A stretch of 64,000 bases of DNA from NCBI GenBank assembly GCA_023213395.1, contig CM041465.1, positions 220,727,741 to 220,791,740 on the forward strand, read 5' to 3'. Positions 22,810 to 34,399 of the stretch are shown here, piece after piece. The notes under the pieces are model-generated. The model worked only from the letters and a program-made list of their open reading frames with translations, had not been told where the DNA came from and searched no databases. The position numbers and the translations under genes are program-made. Numbering within the stretch: position 1 is the first letter of the stretch; each line of letters begins with the position of its first letter. Origin of the DNA: Cycas panzhihuaensis (taxonomy: Eukaryota > Cycadophyta).

Positions 22810-23720
22810 TCTAGGATTTCCCCATCTTCATTGTTAATCATGAACACCTTTTTTTGCTAAACACTGGTGTTATGGGTTCCATCCCCCCCCCCCCACTTGA
22901 AACATGTCCCCTTTTTGAAATGTTCATCTCTTGATATTCCGTTCATATTATTCAAATTTCTTAATACTAATGGCAGGTCTACCTCTGTACCTGACTTTAT
23001 CCAATCTGGATTTGACCCCTGGTGTTGATATGTATTTGGTTTATATTTGCGTGTAAATGTTGGTCGACTCTCCTTGAATTCCGCTTTGATGTTTTTAGCC
23101 AATTTAATCACATGTTGAATATTTATTGGACTCGTGGACTTGATGCAGAACATAATTGGTCCCTTCAATCCACTAATGTAAGTTTCCATGAGACATTCGG
23201 TCGGTATTCTTTCTGAAGCAAGACATTGAAGTCCCTAAAATTGCTCTATGTATTCTTGTACTGATCTTGTTTGCTATAGTTGCGTTAGTTGGGTGAAGTA
23301 GTCCATGCTCCATGAGTCTTCATACTGATTAATCAAGCCCCTTTCAAATAGTCCCAAGATCCTTGGACCCTTGCATTGATCTCTTCCACCAATAGAACCA
23401 TTGGAATGCCCTTCCATATAAGTGAAGTGTTGTTGAGATCTTATCGTTGTCATCTAATCCATAAACCTCGAAATATGTCTCCATCTGTAATAACCAGCTT
23501 CTGATGTCCCTCGACCTATCTGAATCGAACTTTTCCAATGAAAGTTTAGTTCCTTTGAGTCCATGCTTCGTTTGTGTGTTTTTTGGTCCTCTTCTCTCAA
23601 ATGTTATCTCTTTGTATCTGTTAGGATTTTCTTGGTTGATGGGTTCATCCTAAGTGTCATATTCCCCTAGTTTCTCTATGCTCGATGATTCTTCTTCTTC
23701 CATAGTTATCTCGAATCTAC
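22810..23720 (-). pseudogene. Chromovirus 1 gag
   Basis: Capsid-like gag is seen as MEKFDSDRSRDIRSWLLQME, LHLYGRAFQWFYWW, then METYISGLKGPIMFCIKS and RPTFTRKYKP. A degenerate zinc knuckle (GTCFKWGGG) overlaps a run of ten Cs at 22887-22896 on the plus strand. In-frame TAGs at 23235-23237 and 23274-23276 stand where the sister element has glutamine codons. Confidence 0.88.
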
Positions 23721-23960
23721 AAAACTAAGAAGGCTCTCTGAAAGTTTCCATCCACCCTCTTATTTGCTCTGCAAGACTTTTTATGCTACTGTTCAATTCA
23801 TCTACTTCTTTTCTATCTCCTTAGTTTGATTTGGACCCTAATTCACCATCTTGTTGGTGAGGCTTTTTCCCGACCTAGGTTCTATCTCGGGGTTGGGGGG
23901 AGGAGGGAAATTTGATTGTTGATTTTTCCTTTTCCCTCTAAATTCCCACTTCAAAACGAA

Positions 23961-23972
23961 GCTCTGATACTA
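23961..23972 (-). promoter_or_regulatory. Primer-binding site of chromovirus 1
   Basis: The reverse complement TAGTATCAGAGC is one mismatch from the tRNA-iMet site TGGTATCAGAGC. It lies two bases from the 5' LTR. Confidence 0.8.
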
Positions 23973-23974
23973 CT

Positions 23975-24434
23975 TGTAGCGACAAAATTCATTTGGATCT
24001 CGAGTATTTGCTAGAAAAACTCCAAATACAAAGAATACATAGCAAAGTGATAACAAAATATGTCTAAAACGCAGCAATAAATGAATGAAAAGAGAGCTAT
24101 CCAAGTCACAAAACAAATGGGAAATGAATGAGCAAAATATCACCACATATAGTGTAACTAAATATCAGTTAAATATAATATTGGAACCAAGATAATGCTC
24201 CCTCTTCGAGCCGAGGTAGCCTCCAAGTATTGATGCCCAAAAGGCCGAAGTACTATTACCTTAAAGGCTGAAAATCTATTGTCAAATCAGTGCCAGGATG
24301 GATGGGAATGAAGCCCCCGGTTCTCTTATATAGTTGGATTCTACCTCCATATAGAGGTCGACCAACAGAAGGTGAGATATTGGCTTGAATAGCCCATGTA
24401 AGTCGGCCAAGATTGAGTAATTTGGTTCTCTACA
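23975..24434 (-). repeat. 5' LTR of chromovirus 1
   Basis: On the minus strand it runs TGTAGAGAACCAAATTACTC ... GTCGCTACA, with the primer-binding site directly following. It matches 18917-19392. Confidence 0.85.
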
Positions 24435-26339
24435 CATTTTCTTGTATGCAATTCAAAATTGATACGAAGCTTCAACCTTTGCTGCAGGTTTAAGATTTTT
24501 GATGTTATTTTATGAATTCTTTTGATATTAATTGTGTATCCTAACTAAACTTAAAATAAGAGATTGCATTTAGCACCCTAATAGTTTGTATTACTTTCAT
24601 GTTTTCACTATCCCATACATCAATTTGGTCTTCAATGGAAGATCGACATTTATTTTTATTTCTAATTCCCACTACTATTTTTTTTTTTTAACTTGGTTTG
24701 TTGTCAATCTAGGCAGAGTGCTTTCTTTTAAATATCCTTTCGATTTTTTTCACCCATTCCTCCCATCCTTTTGCTGAGGTATTTTTAAACCTTTTAAGCT
24801 TTAGTTGGCCAATCTTTGACTCTATCAGAGATCATAAAACATTTCCACCTAGTTGTGTATTAAGACCAAACACTAACTAATTCATTGACAACATATCTAA
24901 CTTGTTGCCAAACATTCTACTTAATTTTAAAGAATTTTCATTATTTGTTTTCAATATTCCAACTTTAAAATTATGAAACCTTTGAGCCAACTATCTTCAA
25001 CAACATTCTTTCATTGCTTCTAGTACTTGCCTTTGTACAATGGCCAATGTTTTCAATGCACTATTTGTGATTTTTATTGTTTCCCAGCCAAGATGATTCT
25101 ATCACTGGCACCTAAAATGCCCTCAAACCCTAGTACTATTGTGGATGTTGTTCAACACTGCAAGAAGTCCTTACTCTATTTCATCTCAAAGAGTAGTTTG
25201 CATATATACTTTTTAATCTTCACCTATAAGCATGTAGCCACCAACATTTCTTGGTAGCATGTTGTTGTAGACTTTAGAAGGTTTATCACCAATTCCAACA
25301 ACAGATGACAGTAGAAATACTTGACTACTACAAAATATCAAAAAATAAAAACAAACAAATACTAACAACTCCAAATTGAATTGAACATAAATATTGATAT
25401 GATAATAAATATAGCAATGCACAAGGAAATGAAACAATACAAATATGTCAACTTCACAATAAAAATGTAATAGCATCCAATAATGAAAATTATCTCTATT
25501 ACAAGTCTTCCATAGGAGTCTTCTACAAAAGCTTGTCCCTCCTCAAGGCAAGAGATCCTCCCAATATAAGACCACCTCCAAAAAGAGCAAAGAAATAGAT
25601 AAAATTCAAAGCCTAATCTTGCAAATAACCCAAAGACTCCTTATATAGGCCACACATCCAATTCCCCCCATGATATTTTAGGCTAAGATCCATCTTGAAA
25701 TCAGCTTCCGCTTGTTTCAAAGCCAATGAGAAACTCTACATCATAATCTACATTCCCAGACTTTTACTATAAAATGCACATTTTTAAATGTGTCTTGGTC
25801 CATGTGTTTTGGTTGTTTTATAGTCTCTCTGAAATTTCCATGTTACATGGCTCTAAAGATGCCAACATTCCCCACTTACCAGGACTCCATAATTGATACC
25901 AAGCCCAAGCTTTTCAAATCTAACGTTTTTGTAGGTGAAACTATGATCCTCCTTGAGATCACCCATTTCTTGCCATCTTCAGTCGATAATTTATCCATTA
26001 GAAAAACTCCCGCCTGATGTCCCCCTTCCTTTCTCTAGACCCCCATTGTCCTTATCCCTAGCTCAATTAATGTGTGTTCCCCTTGTCAATGTAAAGCCTA
26101 GTTTCTCCTTCCACCTTCCAAATTATCTCATAAACAACTTCCTTATCCTCAATCTTCTTCACTCATCCCCCACACCTCACCCCCAATGTGCTTCCATCTA
26201 AATCCCCCTCAAACAAAGAAAACCTCTCTTTCATCCTTTTCCCATTCCCTATTAGCCCATACCCTTTTCATTTCCCATCATCCTCTCTTCACACATATTT
26301 TCCTCACAAGTCCATTGAAGTCCTTGTCCCATACATAAT
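24435..26339. other. No gene seen; ends in a pyrimidine-rich tract
   Basis: It is AT-rich sequence with short frames only. From about 26000 to 26340 the plus strand is strongly C/T-rich and poor in G. No coding or RNA function is recognised. Confidence 0.5.
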
Positions 26340-27760
26340 ACCTATCCCTTATTCCTTGCTATAGAGATGGATAAAAGATAAATTAGTGTTATGGGCTCAA
26401 ATACGGAAAGAAAAGTATGCTAGTAGCATGGCCTAGGAGGATTCGGTTAAAATTCTTAACCCCCTTAGAGGTTCAACCATGTGGAATGGGACAATCCAAG
26501 GTTTGGATATCATTCATTCTAACAACTTCTAGGAGATTAGGAATGGGGAGCAAGTGTTATTTTGGGAAGACTCATGGGTAAAATTCGAACCTCTCATCTA
26601 TCAAGATGATCTAGCCAATGCTAAAAATGTTTTTCTAAGAGCAGGATGAACAAGGGTTAGAGATTATCTATTAGATGACTCTACTAGGGATGTTAATTTT
26701 ATCCCTCTCAATAGACAATGAAACTCGCCTGAATCTTGGTCATCTTATGAAGGAATACAAGGAGAGATTGTAGGGCCTTCTCCATAATCAATTCCTCCTT
26801 GTCAAGCCGAGAGTAGTTATCCTGAGATGGGGCCTTAAGGGAAAGGTTCCTTCTTAGTCAAACAAGCATATAATTTTTGTGTTAAGGGAAGGATGCACTT
26901 TAAGAGGTTGTGGCAAAAACTTTAACACCCAGACTTATGGCCTAAAATCTTTGCTTTTTATGGTTGGTCACCCACAATAGCATCTTAAAATGGGAAAATC
27001 TTAGGAGCAAGGGTATGGAGGGTCCTTCAATTTGTTTTCTCTGCATTTTGGCAAGAGAGGATATCAATCACCTTAAGGTGTAGAATCACCAATCAATATT
27101 GGGACAAGATTAAGCTTATTTTCAAAACTTAGATTAAGAGAGAATGCAAGGTTCAAGATTTTTTAGAAGGGTGGAAAAATTATAAATCTAAATCTAAGAT
27201 CCTCCAAAACGGTTGGGATCTTGTCCCTGGTTTTATGATGTGGAATATCTAGACAAAACGTAATGAAAGGTTTTCAGGGATCTAGATCATCGTATGTCCC
27301 AAGTAGTTTGAAGATCTATTAGTAATGTAACAAAGACCTTGGTAGTTAAGACTCCGGAGAAAGAGGACTTGTCCTGGTCCAAGCAGGATGAAATCAAGCT
27401 AGTGGTTAAAATAACCTAAAAACCCTTTAGAGACAAAGTAAGGAGTTGGATTGAAGTGCATCTAGGAGACTCCAAAGGAATTCATCTTTAAAGCTAACTT
27501 TGATGTAGCTTTTAAGGACAACCTAGGTAAAGTGGGTGTTGGTGATATTATCAGAGATCATGATGATAGAGTTGGGCATTTATTTGTTCAAAATATTGGA
27601 CAAGCCACTAACAATGTTGTGGAAGCTTTGATAACATTAGTTATTCTTAAGGAGGCTAAATATTACAGGCTAAAGAGAGTATGCTTGGAAGGAGAATCCA
27701 AGGTTATCATTGATTTGATCCAAAATATAGGAAATAAGGATGAGAGCAAAAGTTGCCTCG
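26340..27760 (+). pseudogene. LINE (L1-type) ORF2 C-terminal remnant: zf-RVT and RNase H domains
   Basis: With several stops, the translation reads as the end of a plant non-LTR reverse-transcriptase polyprotein. FWEDSW occurs near 26560 and the zf-RVT region QYWDKIKLIFKT, DFLEGWKNYKSKSKILQNGW and LVPGFMMWNI near 27090-27250. The RNase H-like domain GVGDIIRDHDDRVGHLFVQN then GQATNNVVEALITL and VCLEGESKVIIDLIQNIGN (27535-27740) follows. The open frame from 27532 runs straight into the LTR at 27761. The insertion of the Tat-like element therefore interrupted this LINE near its C-terminus. No 5' half or poly-A tail is visible. Confidence 0.88.
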
Positions 27761-28464
27761 TGTGTGCAAGAAATAAGTCACAAAAGATTCAAAGGGTTTT
27801 TAAAAGCAAAATATTGTATAATTTCAATTTTGGGTTGCAATTCAAACTACAACCGTGTGCGATCAGAAGTGCGACCAAGTGCTATCAGATGTGTTCAGGT
27901 GCGACCAAGTGCTATCAGATGTGTTCAGGTGCGACCAAGTACAACTAGAGGTATAATTAAGCACAATCAAGTGCGATCAAGTGCAACTAGGTACAACCTA
28001 AAGTGTGACCAGGTGCAACTTGGAGTATGACCAGATCACAAATATTGTACAACCAAGTTGTAGAGTTGCAATAGAAGTACGACCCAGACTACAACCAAAA
28101 TTATAATTAAAAGATAACTAAAGACTTATCTCCATATGAACACCATGTAATGATTAAAGCTAGTTAGAACGGCTAAGTTGTCGATGTAATGGAAAGAGTT
28201 ATACTTGTATATAAGTCTGATGGATGTAATAGATGTAGCATGATAGATTAGAACTTCTCTCTCTCTTGTATTCTTTACTGTAATGGCTTGAGCTGCAACT
28301 TGTACATGGTCGGTTGTACTGTTTGGCCTGCATCGGTTGTCGGAAGACCATACATAGGGCCCTTTATTTATAATAAAAATTGAGTTCGCATTCACATGGC
28401 TTAACATGTGCCTACTTATTGGCGTAATACACATAGATTGATGTGAGATATGCAAAAACACACA
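27761..28464 (+). repeat. 5' LTR of the Tat-like element
   Basis: It begins TGTGTGCAAGAAATAAGTCAC; the left 370 bases match 43070-43440. The end at ...AAAACACACA is placed by the following primer-binding site and is less certain. The U3 part contains many gtgcgaccaa-like words, including two exact 30-bp units around 27869-27928. Confidence 0.82.
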
Positions 28465-28486
28465 TTGATTCTGTTGTCGATTGAAC
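28465..28486 (+). promoter_or_regulatory. Probable primer-binding site of the Tat-like element
   Basis: TTGATTCTGTTGTCGATTGAAC follows the LTR end. It resembles the TTCTGTTGCCGG-type sites of Tat-lineage elements with C-to-T changes. The tRNA is not certain. Confidence 0.5.
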
Positions 28487-28542
28487 CCAAGGGAAAGGAA
28501 ATAAATATGGCTAGAGTCAAGTAGACAATTCGTTCCTCTACC

Positions 28543-30399
28543 ATGCCACCAAGGGTTTTGGTCAAGAAGAGACTTGAGACGCACTAGGAACGAGGAGAAT
28601 GTTGGGCAAAGGATAGAATCTAGGCGGGAGTTCGAAAACCTAGATTTTCAATTACACCAAGGAAACAAGTGAAGAGGCGAACGCCTATAAAACCAACAAA
28701 GGAAAGAAAGTTAATTTTGGAAGATAGAACAACCAAAAGTTCTACCCAAGAATTAGCAACTCAAGCTGAAAAAGACCAACAATGTGCATTGGAAAAGGAC
28801 CTCATAAAGGGAACTCAGTTACAAGTAAGAGCGGCTGAAGAAAAGGAACCTGTAGGTGTAATAGCAGCACCAAATAGTAAAAGCAATTCCATAAACTTGA
28901 AATTATACAGTACAACTAGTAGAGGGTGGGACCATTATTTGGTCGAAATCAAAACTCCCCTTAGTCACATACTAAATCCTCTCTTCGATAGAATGAATGA
29001 AAGGCTCATTAGGGCGATTACATTAGCAATTGACCTCCCAGTATTAGAAGCAAGCCCCCAATAGGCGAGAAGCACAACAGGAGAGGGTGATAATTCACCA
29101 TTTTGAGCAGGTATGAGTGGAGGAGAAAATTCATTGCAGAATCCCTCCTTGATAATGAACGCAAGAGGAGGTTGCAATCAACCACCACCAAAAGGACCGC
29201 CTTGAGGAATTGCATTAGGTGGAACAAGGCAACGGGGTCCTAGTTTAATAGGCACTACAACACCAATAACCTCATATGTCATTGTGCAAAATGATGCAGT
29301 ATTTACAAGTTTGCAATTCGATGAGTCTACTAATCCAATGGATCATGTGGCATTTTTTCGAAACATGTTGTAAATCAAAAAAATTCAAGACCTAGATGAG
29401 ATAAAACCCTATTTTTTTCAACATTGCAAGGAGCAGGGATTTCTTGGTTCCAGTATGCTTCGGTGCAAAATCCGTCATGGGATCAATTGCAAGTATATTT
29501 TTTGGATCCTTTTCAAAAATTGAGGGACCTAATGGCAATTTAGCAAACTCTAGAGGAAATAAGGCAATTTCTAGGAGTTAGTGAACAATTTTGATGGTCG
29601 AATGAAGATCATCATGAACAAAATGGACACATCGGCACCCATTAATTTGATGTTGGCAATGAAATATTGAGAGATAAGGTTATGTTGAATCCAATGCATA
29701 ACTATGAGCAGATCTGAGAACTAACTCTAAAATTTGAGAATCAAATGAAGGCCACTTATTCTCAATCAATGATGCATATGAATTCAACTTTTCAGAAGGA
29801 TCCTGCCTTTATCCAGACATTGCCATTAGTTGTGAATGTGCAGTTAGTCATTCATGAAGAACAGGTAACGAGTAATACAGACTCCGCAAATGGGGACAAA
29901 CCCAAAAATTTGAACTTTAAAGAGAGAAGTGTAAGCGTTGAAACAACCACGACCAGTGTTTGTAGCAATAAATATGCAACAGAATCAAGAAATTGAGAAA
30001 CTACAAGCAGAATTGACTCGGTTACATTTGGAGAAATCCAGAGAAAATATTTGGTGTTCTCCACCTTGAAATCAATAAGGCCATTTAAAGAATGGGCATT
30101 CAGGACTAGCAAAATGATGTGAAAACTATAGAAGAACTAACCACAACACATAGAAATGTTTTCTCAGACAAGACCCGACAATCCCAAAAGGAGAGGTTCA
30201 TAATACATTCTTTCAAAAAGCGAAACGAGGCCAACAATATAAAGGTAAAACAAAGCCGATCTGATGTCTTTTTTGTCAGAAATGGGGACATTATAAGTTT
30301 GAATGTCCACTTGAAAAAAAAGAGTGGTGAATTTATCTGTGAAGAATGTGGACCTACGGACCATGAATGGGCCAACTGTCTAAAGAACGTAGAAGTATA
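28543..30399 (+). pseudogene. Tat-like element gag with two zinc knuckles
   Basis: ATG at 28543 opens a frame that continues into the 28669-29064 open frame after two early TAGs. A capsid-like portion (SLQFDESTNPMDHVAFFRNM) lies near 29310-29370. At the end, one knuckle (CQKWGHYKFEC pattern) near 30268-30312 and a second, CEECGPTDHEWANC, near 30339-30380 give a nucleic-acid-binding CCHC pair. The two knuckles are in different frames today, so there is an indel between them. It would form the particle shell and package RNA. Confidence 0.78.
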
Positions 30400-30780
30400 G
30401 ACGACCAACTTGGTCACAAAGATACCAGATAAGGGAGTCTCATCTTATTTACAAACCTGGAGTGGAAAAGTAGTAAACACACTAGTCCAAGGCAATTTCC
30501 CAAAACCTATGGTGAAAAGGCAAAGACTATAAGAAGCAGTGAAGATCCTTCAAGAAGCCATGAATACAATTCAGCAAGAAGAAAGCCAACAGGAACAAAG
30601 ATTTAAGGGCCAAACATATAAAAGAAGAACGATTCCTATTAAAATTTCGCCACAGAAGGAAGATATGAATCCTTGGCAAAGACTTCAATTAGTTAATGAT
30701 TTGTTAATAGAATTAGGAGTCTCAATTCCAATTGCTGAATTTTTAAATGGTGGAAGGTAGGCTATTTCCAGCAAATTGTG

Positions 30781-31115
30781 CTGGATCAAATTGACAACCT
30801 AGTGCTAAGAGAGATAAAAGAAAATGGAGTGGAACCTAGAGTGCCAATGGTGACCTTAGGGATAACATTATGTAGAATACTTGTGGACGGAGGATCAAGT
30901 GTAAAAGTATTGCCAGAATCTTCATGGATATAACTGGAAAGGCTCAAAGCAGTTGCCTCTAAATATGCCATAAAATTAGCAAACTAATTGCAAGTGAGGC
31001 CAATGGAAACATTGATGAATGTTCCAACAACTGTGGCAGGAATAACGATCTTAATGGACTTTGTAGTTAAAATGCGGAGTCAAAAAAAACTTATCCAACC
31101 TTGCTCAGTACGCCA
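30781..31115 (+). pseudogene. Tat-like element aspartic protease
   Basis: VPMVTLGITLCRILVDGGSS, then VKVLPESSW, holds the active-site triad as Asp-Gly-Gly at about 30886, where many relatives have D-G/S/T-G. A stop follows the ESSW motif, and the following strand (TTVAGITILMDFVVKM) is in the same reading. It is part of the pol polyprotein and normally processes gag and pol. Confidence 0.72.
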
Positions 31116-31688
31116 TGGTTGCTAGCCACCAAAACTATTCAGGATTGGAGAAAGTACACATTTATACTATCAGATAGAAATAAAGTAGTCACCCTACCTT
31201 TATGCTCAGATGGGCCTCAAATTGAAAAAATCAAGGATGTTGAAAGAGCCTCATCCAGAACAGTGGAAACTGAATCAACAGTAAGTCCTTGTCCAAAAGT
31301 AGCGTACAAATTGCAGCCCACAATACCCAACATTGCATCTTCTTCCTATATGTTAAACTAGCTTCAAAATGCATGCGAAGAAATGAAACCAACAGATTGG
31401 AGATGTGCCCGAATTCCTTAGATGATGAAGAAGAAACTGATCCAAAGGTAATTAAGGAGTGATCCTAGATGTTTAAAAAAGGAGAATGAAGAATTCAGAT
31501 TGACAAAGTTCAAGCAGTACACGGTAACCCAAAATTATTTAGCAAAATTGTTAAAAATTTTCCACATTTTTGGGGACAAAAAAATAAAATTGAAAATTGT
31601 CTGAAACAATGTATTGAAATATTGAAAACTAAAGAATTGCAAGAAGAATTTTGGCGATATCTATTTCCAATGGTATGTTGCTCATTGT
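31116..31688 (+). pseudogene. Protease-to-RT linker of the Tat-like element
   Basis: An open frame at 31101-31361 begins STPWLLATKTIQDWRKYTFI, the usual end of the retropepsin fold. It then passes into poorly conserved linker sequence with stops. No separate domain is recognised. Confidence 0.5.
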
Positions 31689-32366
31689 ATGCATTTTAAA
31701 ACTTGGAGTGGCATAAGTCAAAACTTTTTGAATAAATTCCAGATGAAACTTAAAAATCTTCCAAAATTTCAGAATGGGGATAATCCCCCTATACAAGTGA
31801 AAAGATGTGTCCATATATGGAACAAAAACCATGTTCCTAACATTGAATGGAGCCAACGATTGGTACATACTTTGGAAGGAGTTTGTTTAGCATGGTACCA
31901 ACACTGTGAAAAATCACAGTTAGTAGACTAGGATGTATTGGTATAAAACATCTGTCATACCTTCATAGACCATAGCAAAGATAATAAGAAAATTTAGAAT
32001 ATCTTGTCCATTCTAAAATAGAAATTGATAAATTTAGCTAAAAATTGCTTTCAAAAAGAAATAGCAAAACAAAATTTTATGTTCGAAAATAATTCAAACA
32101 AAGCACAGGATTGTCCAAGAACAGAACAAAATTTTTATCCAGAATACTCTGTGCCAGAGTATGGAGACAAGATAGTTGATAGAATCCTATCATATATTTT
32201 GAACCAAGATGGTAAATTGATGAAAGGAAAGCAATTGATGACAAAACAGATCAATATAGGGATGGAAGAACCATCCCAGCTAATTACCATGGAAGATTAC
32301 TGGGATGTCGAAACAGTTAACCAGGCAACAACCCTATTCTTAGAATACAAATGTGTCTTTGCTTAG
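31689..32366 (+). pseudogene. Gag-like domain located between protease and RT
   Basis: In the same frame as the RT that follows, the translation LPKFQNGDNPPIQVKRCVHI, then NIEWSQRLVHTLEGVCLAWY, HTFIDHSKDNKKI and ILSIL has the layout of a retrotransposon gag (capsid) core: proline-rich opening, W, AWY, then helices. TAG/TAA stops at about 31929-31953 and 31995-32022 sit where W or Q would be expected. A linker (DWETVNQ-like, EYKCVFA) leads into RT at 32385. Gag normally precedes protease, so this position is unexpected. Assignment is by pattern only. Confidence 0.55.
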
Positions 32367-32384
32367 TCCTATTAGTCCTATAAG

Positions 32385-33240
32385 GGCCTAAAGGGCATTC
32401 TGCCAGAGTTGGGGGAACATCGAATAGAGTTGGTGGAAGAAGCAAAGCCAGTTAGACAACACCCCTATAGGATGAACCCCAACTATAAGCAAAATGTGAA
32501 GGTTGAATTAGACAAGCTATTGGAAGAAAGATATATTTTTGAAGCTGACAATAGTGAATGGATCAGTCCAATAGTCATAGTTCCCAAAAAGAACAGAAAA
32601 CTATGTGTCCGTGGACTATAGAGCCTTAAACAAAGCTACGAAACAAAAACCTTTTCCTATACCCTTCACTGAGGACAGTTTGGAGAAGGAAACAGGTCAC
32701 AAAGTTTATTCATTCACAAATGGATTCAGTGGTTGTAACCAAGTGAGGATAGCTCCTAAAGACCAATTGAAGACAACCTTCGTGAATGAATGGGGTACGT
32801 ATGCTTATAGGGTCATGCCCTTTGGCTTAACTGATGCACTAGCCACCTTCCAATGAATTGTTTTATACATTTTCCGACAAATGATAGGAAAAACCATTAA
32901 GGTGTTTTTGAATGCCTGGACCCTATATACCCCTCTAAAAAACCATCTTGATAATATGAGATTAATGCTAAAAACTTGTAGGAGAAATAATATGTGCTTA
33001 AATCTAGATAAGTGCACATTTTTGGTTCCGTTTGGATCTCTTTTGGAGCATATAGTAACAAAGGAAGGTTTGTCAATGGACCTAAAGAAAGCGGTTGTCA
33101 TCTTAAACTTTCCAATGCCAAAGACAGTAAAACAATTAAAAGGCTTTCTAAGAATGATAAGTTATTACAGGAAGTTCATCAAAGAATATGGCTAGATAGC
33201 AAATCCCCTAGAAATGTTGCTAAATAAAGGATAATGTGGC
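32385..33240 (+). pseudogene. Tat-like reverse transcriptase with altered catalytic pair
   Basis: Fingers and palm motifs are YRMNPNYKQNVKVELDKLLE, WISPIVIVPKKN, a frameshift near 32605, SVDYRALNKATKQKPFPIPF, GCNQVRIAPKDQLKTTFVNE and YRVMPFGLTDALATFQ. The catalytic loop, expected as FLDDW in this clade, reads VFLNAWTLYTPLKNHL (about 32907-32950), so both aspartates are replaced. The connection LEHIVTKEGLSMDLKKAVVI, then YYRKFIKEYG, follows. The enzyme is inactive. Confidence 0.9.
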
Positions 33241-33801
33241 AATGGAATTTACAGCAACAATAAGCATTTGATTTGTTGACAAAAAAAGTGATACAAGCAC
33301 CAGTCCAAAGATTTCCAGATTGGGATAAACCATTCCATGTGCATGTAGATGCCTCTTTTTTTGTGATTGGGTGCATGTTGGCTCAACTAGGAGATGGCAA
33401 TATAGACCTTCCAATCCATTTTGCAAGTTGAAAGCTAACACAGGCAGAGCAAAATTATTTAGTAACAAAAAGAGAGGACCTCAAAATGATGTATGTACTA
33501 CAAAAATTCAGGCATTATTTACTAACTAATCCATCTATATTCTTTGTGGATGATTAGGGTTTGCAATATCCAATTAACAAGCCAATTTTACAAGGAAAGA
33601 ACAGCAAATAGCTAATGTTGTTCCAAGAATTTAATTTCAAAAGTCATTGTCAAGAAAGGGGAAAAACATATTGTGCCTAATCAACTATCTAGAAATGTGA
33701 ATGCAAAGACTGCCATTAGAATCCAATACGACTTCCCTGATACAAGATTGTTTTCAAAAGAAACAGTACTAGCATGGTACAAGGCCATGGCTTATTATTT
33801 A
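33241..33801 (+). pseudogene. Tat-like RNase H region, cut by nested insertion
   Basis: VQRFPDWDKPFHVHVDASFF, then VIGCMLAQLGDGN and LTQAEQNYLVTKREDLKMMY, is the gypsy RNase H (first Asp in HVDAS). The reading continues through RLFSKETVLAWYKAMAYYL and is cut at 33801 by the nested LTR. The continuation SKTRQTPIGLK-like sequence is found again at 39506. Confidence 0.85.
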
Positions 33802-34343
33802 TGTAGTGAAGGCTTTTATCTTATTTTAGAAATAACACAAAGATTCACAGATACTGATCTAATATATGCTCAACAGATCTCATCAATCTCAAATAAAAAT
33901 GAATATTGGAAATACACCATAAATATCGAAGTAAAGCAATGGAAATAGTACAAATAGAAGATAAATATATTGTCCAAAATAATATTAGAAAGTACAAAAA
34001 TATACAACAAAAAGTCCTTACTGAATGCTTGTCCCTTCAAGGGGGAAATCCTCCAAATATCTCAGGCCAAAAGGCCAAGCCAACTGTAGCCCTAGAGCCG
34101 AAAATATGGAAGAGATCCAACCAAAAATGATGATCAAAAATGAGAGCTTTGATCCCTATTTATATTGGGTAATTTGTGTCCAGCTTGAAGTCAACCAGAA
34201 CTGGGGCAATTCACTGGAAGTGAACCATGAATGAAGTCGGCCAGAAGACAGGCTTACAGGTCAACTAATTCTCCTATTCCTGCACTTATTTCTAGGGTTT
34301 TAGTCGATTGATAGGCCCCTAAAGAGAGGGTTTTCCTGGAACA
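33802..34343 (-). repeat. 3' LTR of chromovirus 2
   Basis: On the plus strand it runs TGTAGTGAAGGCTTTTATC ... TTTTCCTGGAACA; it matches 38956-39498 nearly base for base over long blocks. Confidence 0.92.
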
Positions 34344-34360
34344 AGTAGTCCCCCCCGTGA
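34344..34360 (-). promoter_or_regulatory. Polypurine tract of chromovirus 2
   Basis: The minus strand reads CACGGGGGGGACTACT next to the 3' LTR. Confidence 0.8.
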
Positions 34361-34399
34361 AAAAATGCTTTGCCCTCAAAGCATTAGTAGCTTTGGAAA

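Larger units (their letters stand above)
18917..24434 (-). mobile_element. Ty3/gypsy chromovirus, nearly full length, decayed
   Basis: Direct repeats 18917-19392 and 23975-24434 flank gag, protease, RT, RNase H, integrase and a C-terminal chromodomain in that order on the minus strand, the chromovirus gene order. The primer-binding site (minus TAGTATCAGAGC) and the purine tract (minus CGAGGGGCAAGACA) agree with minus orientation. Every domain carries stops or frameshifts, and the RT catalytic loop is deleted. It is a sister family member of the element at 33802-39498. No clear target-site duplication was found; the left boundary is the less certain one. Confidence 0.9.
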
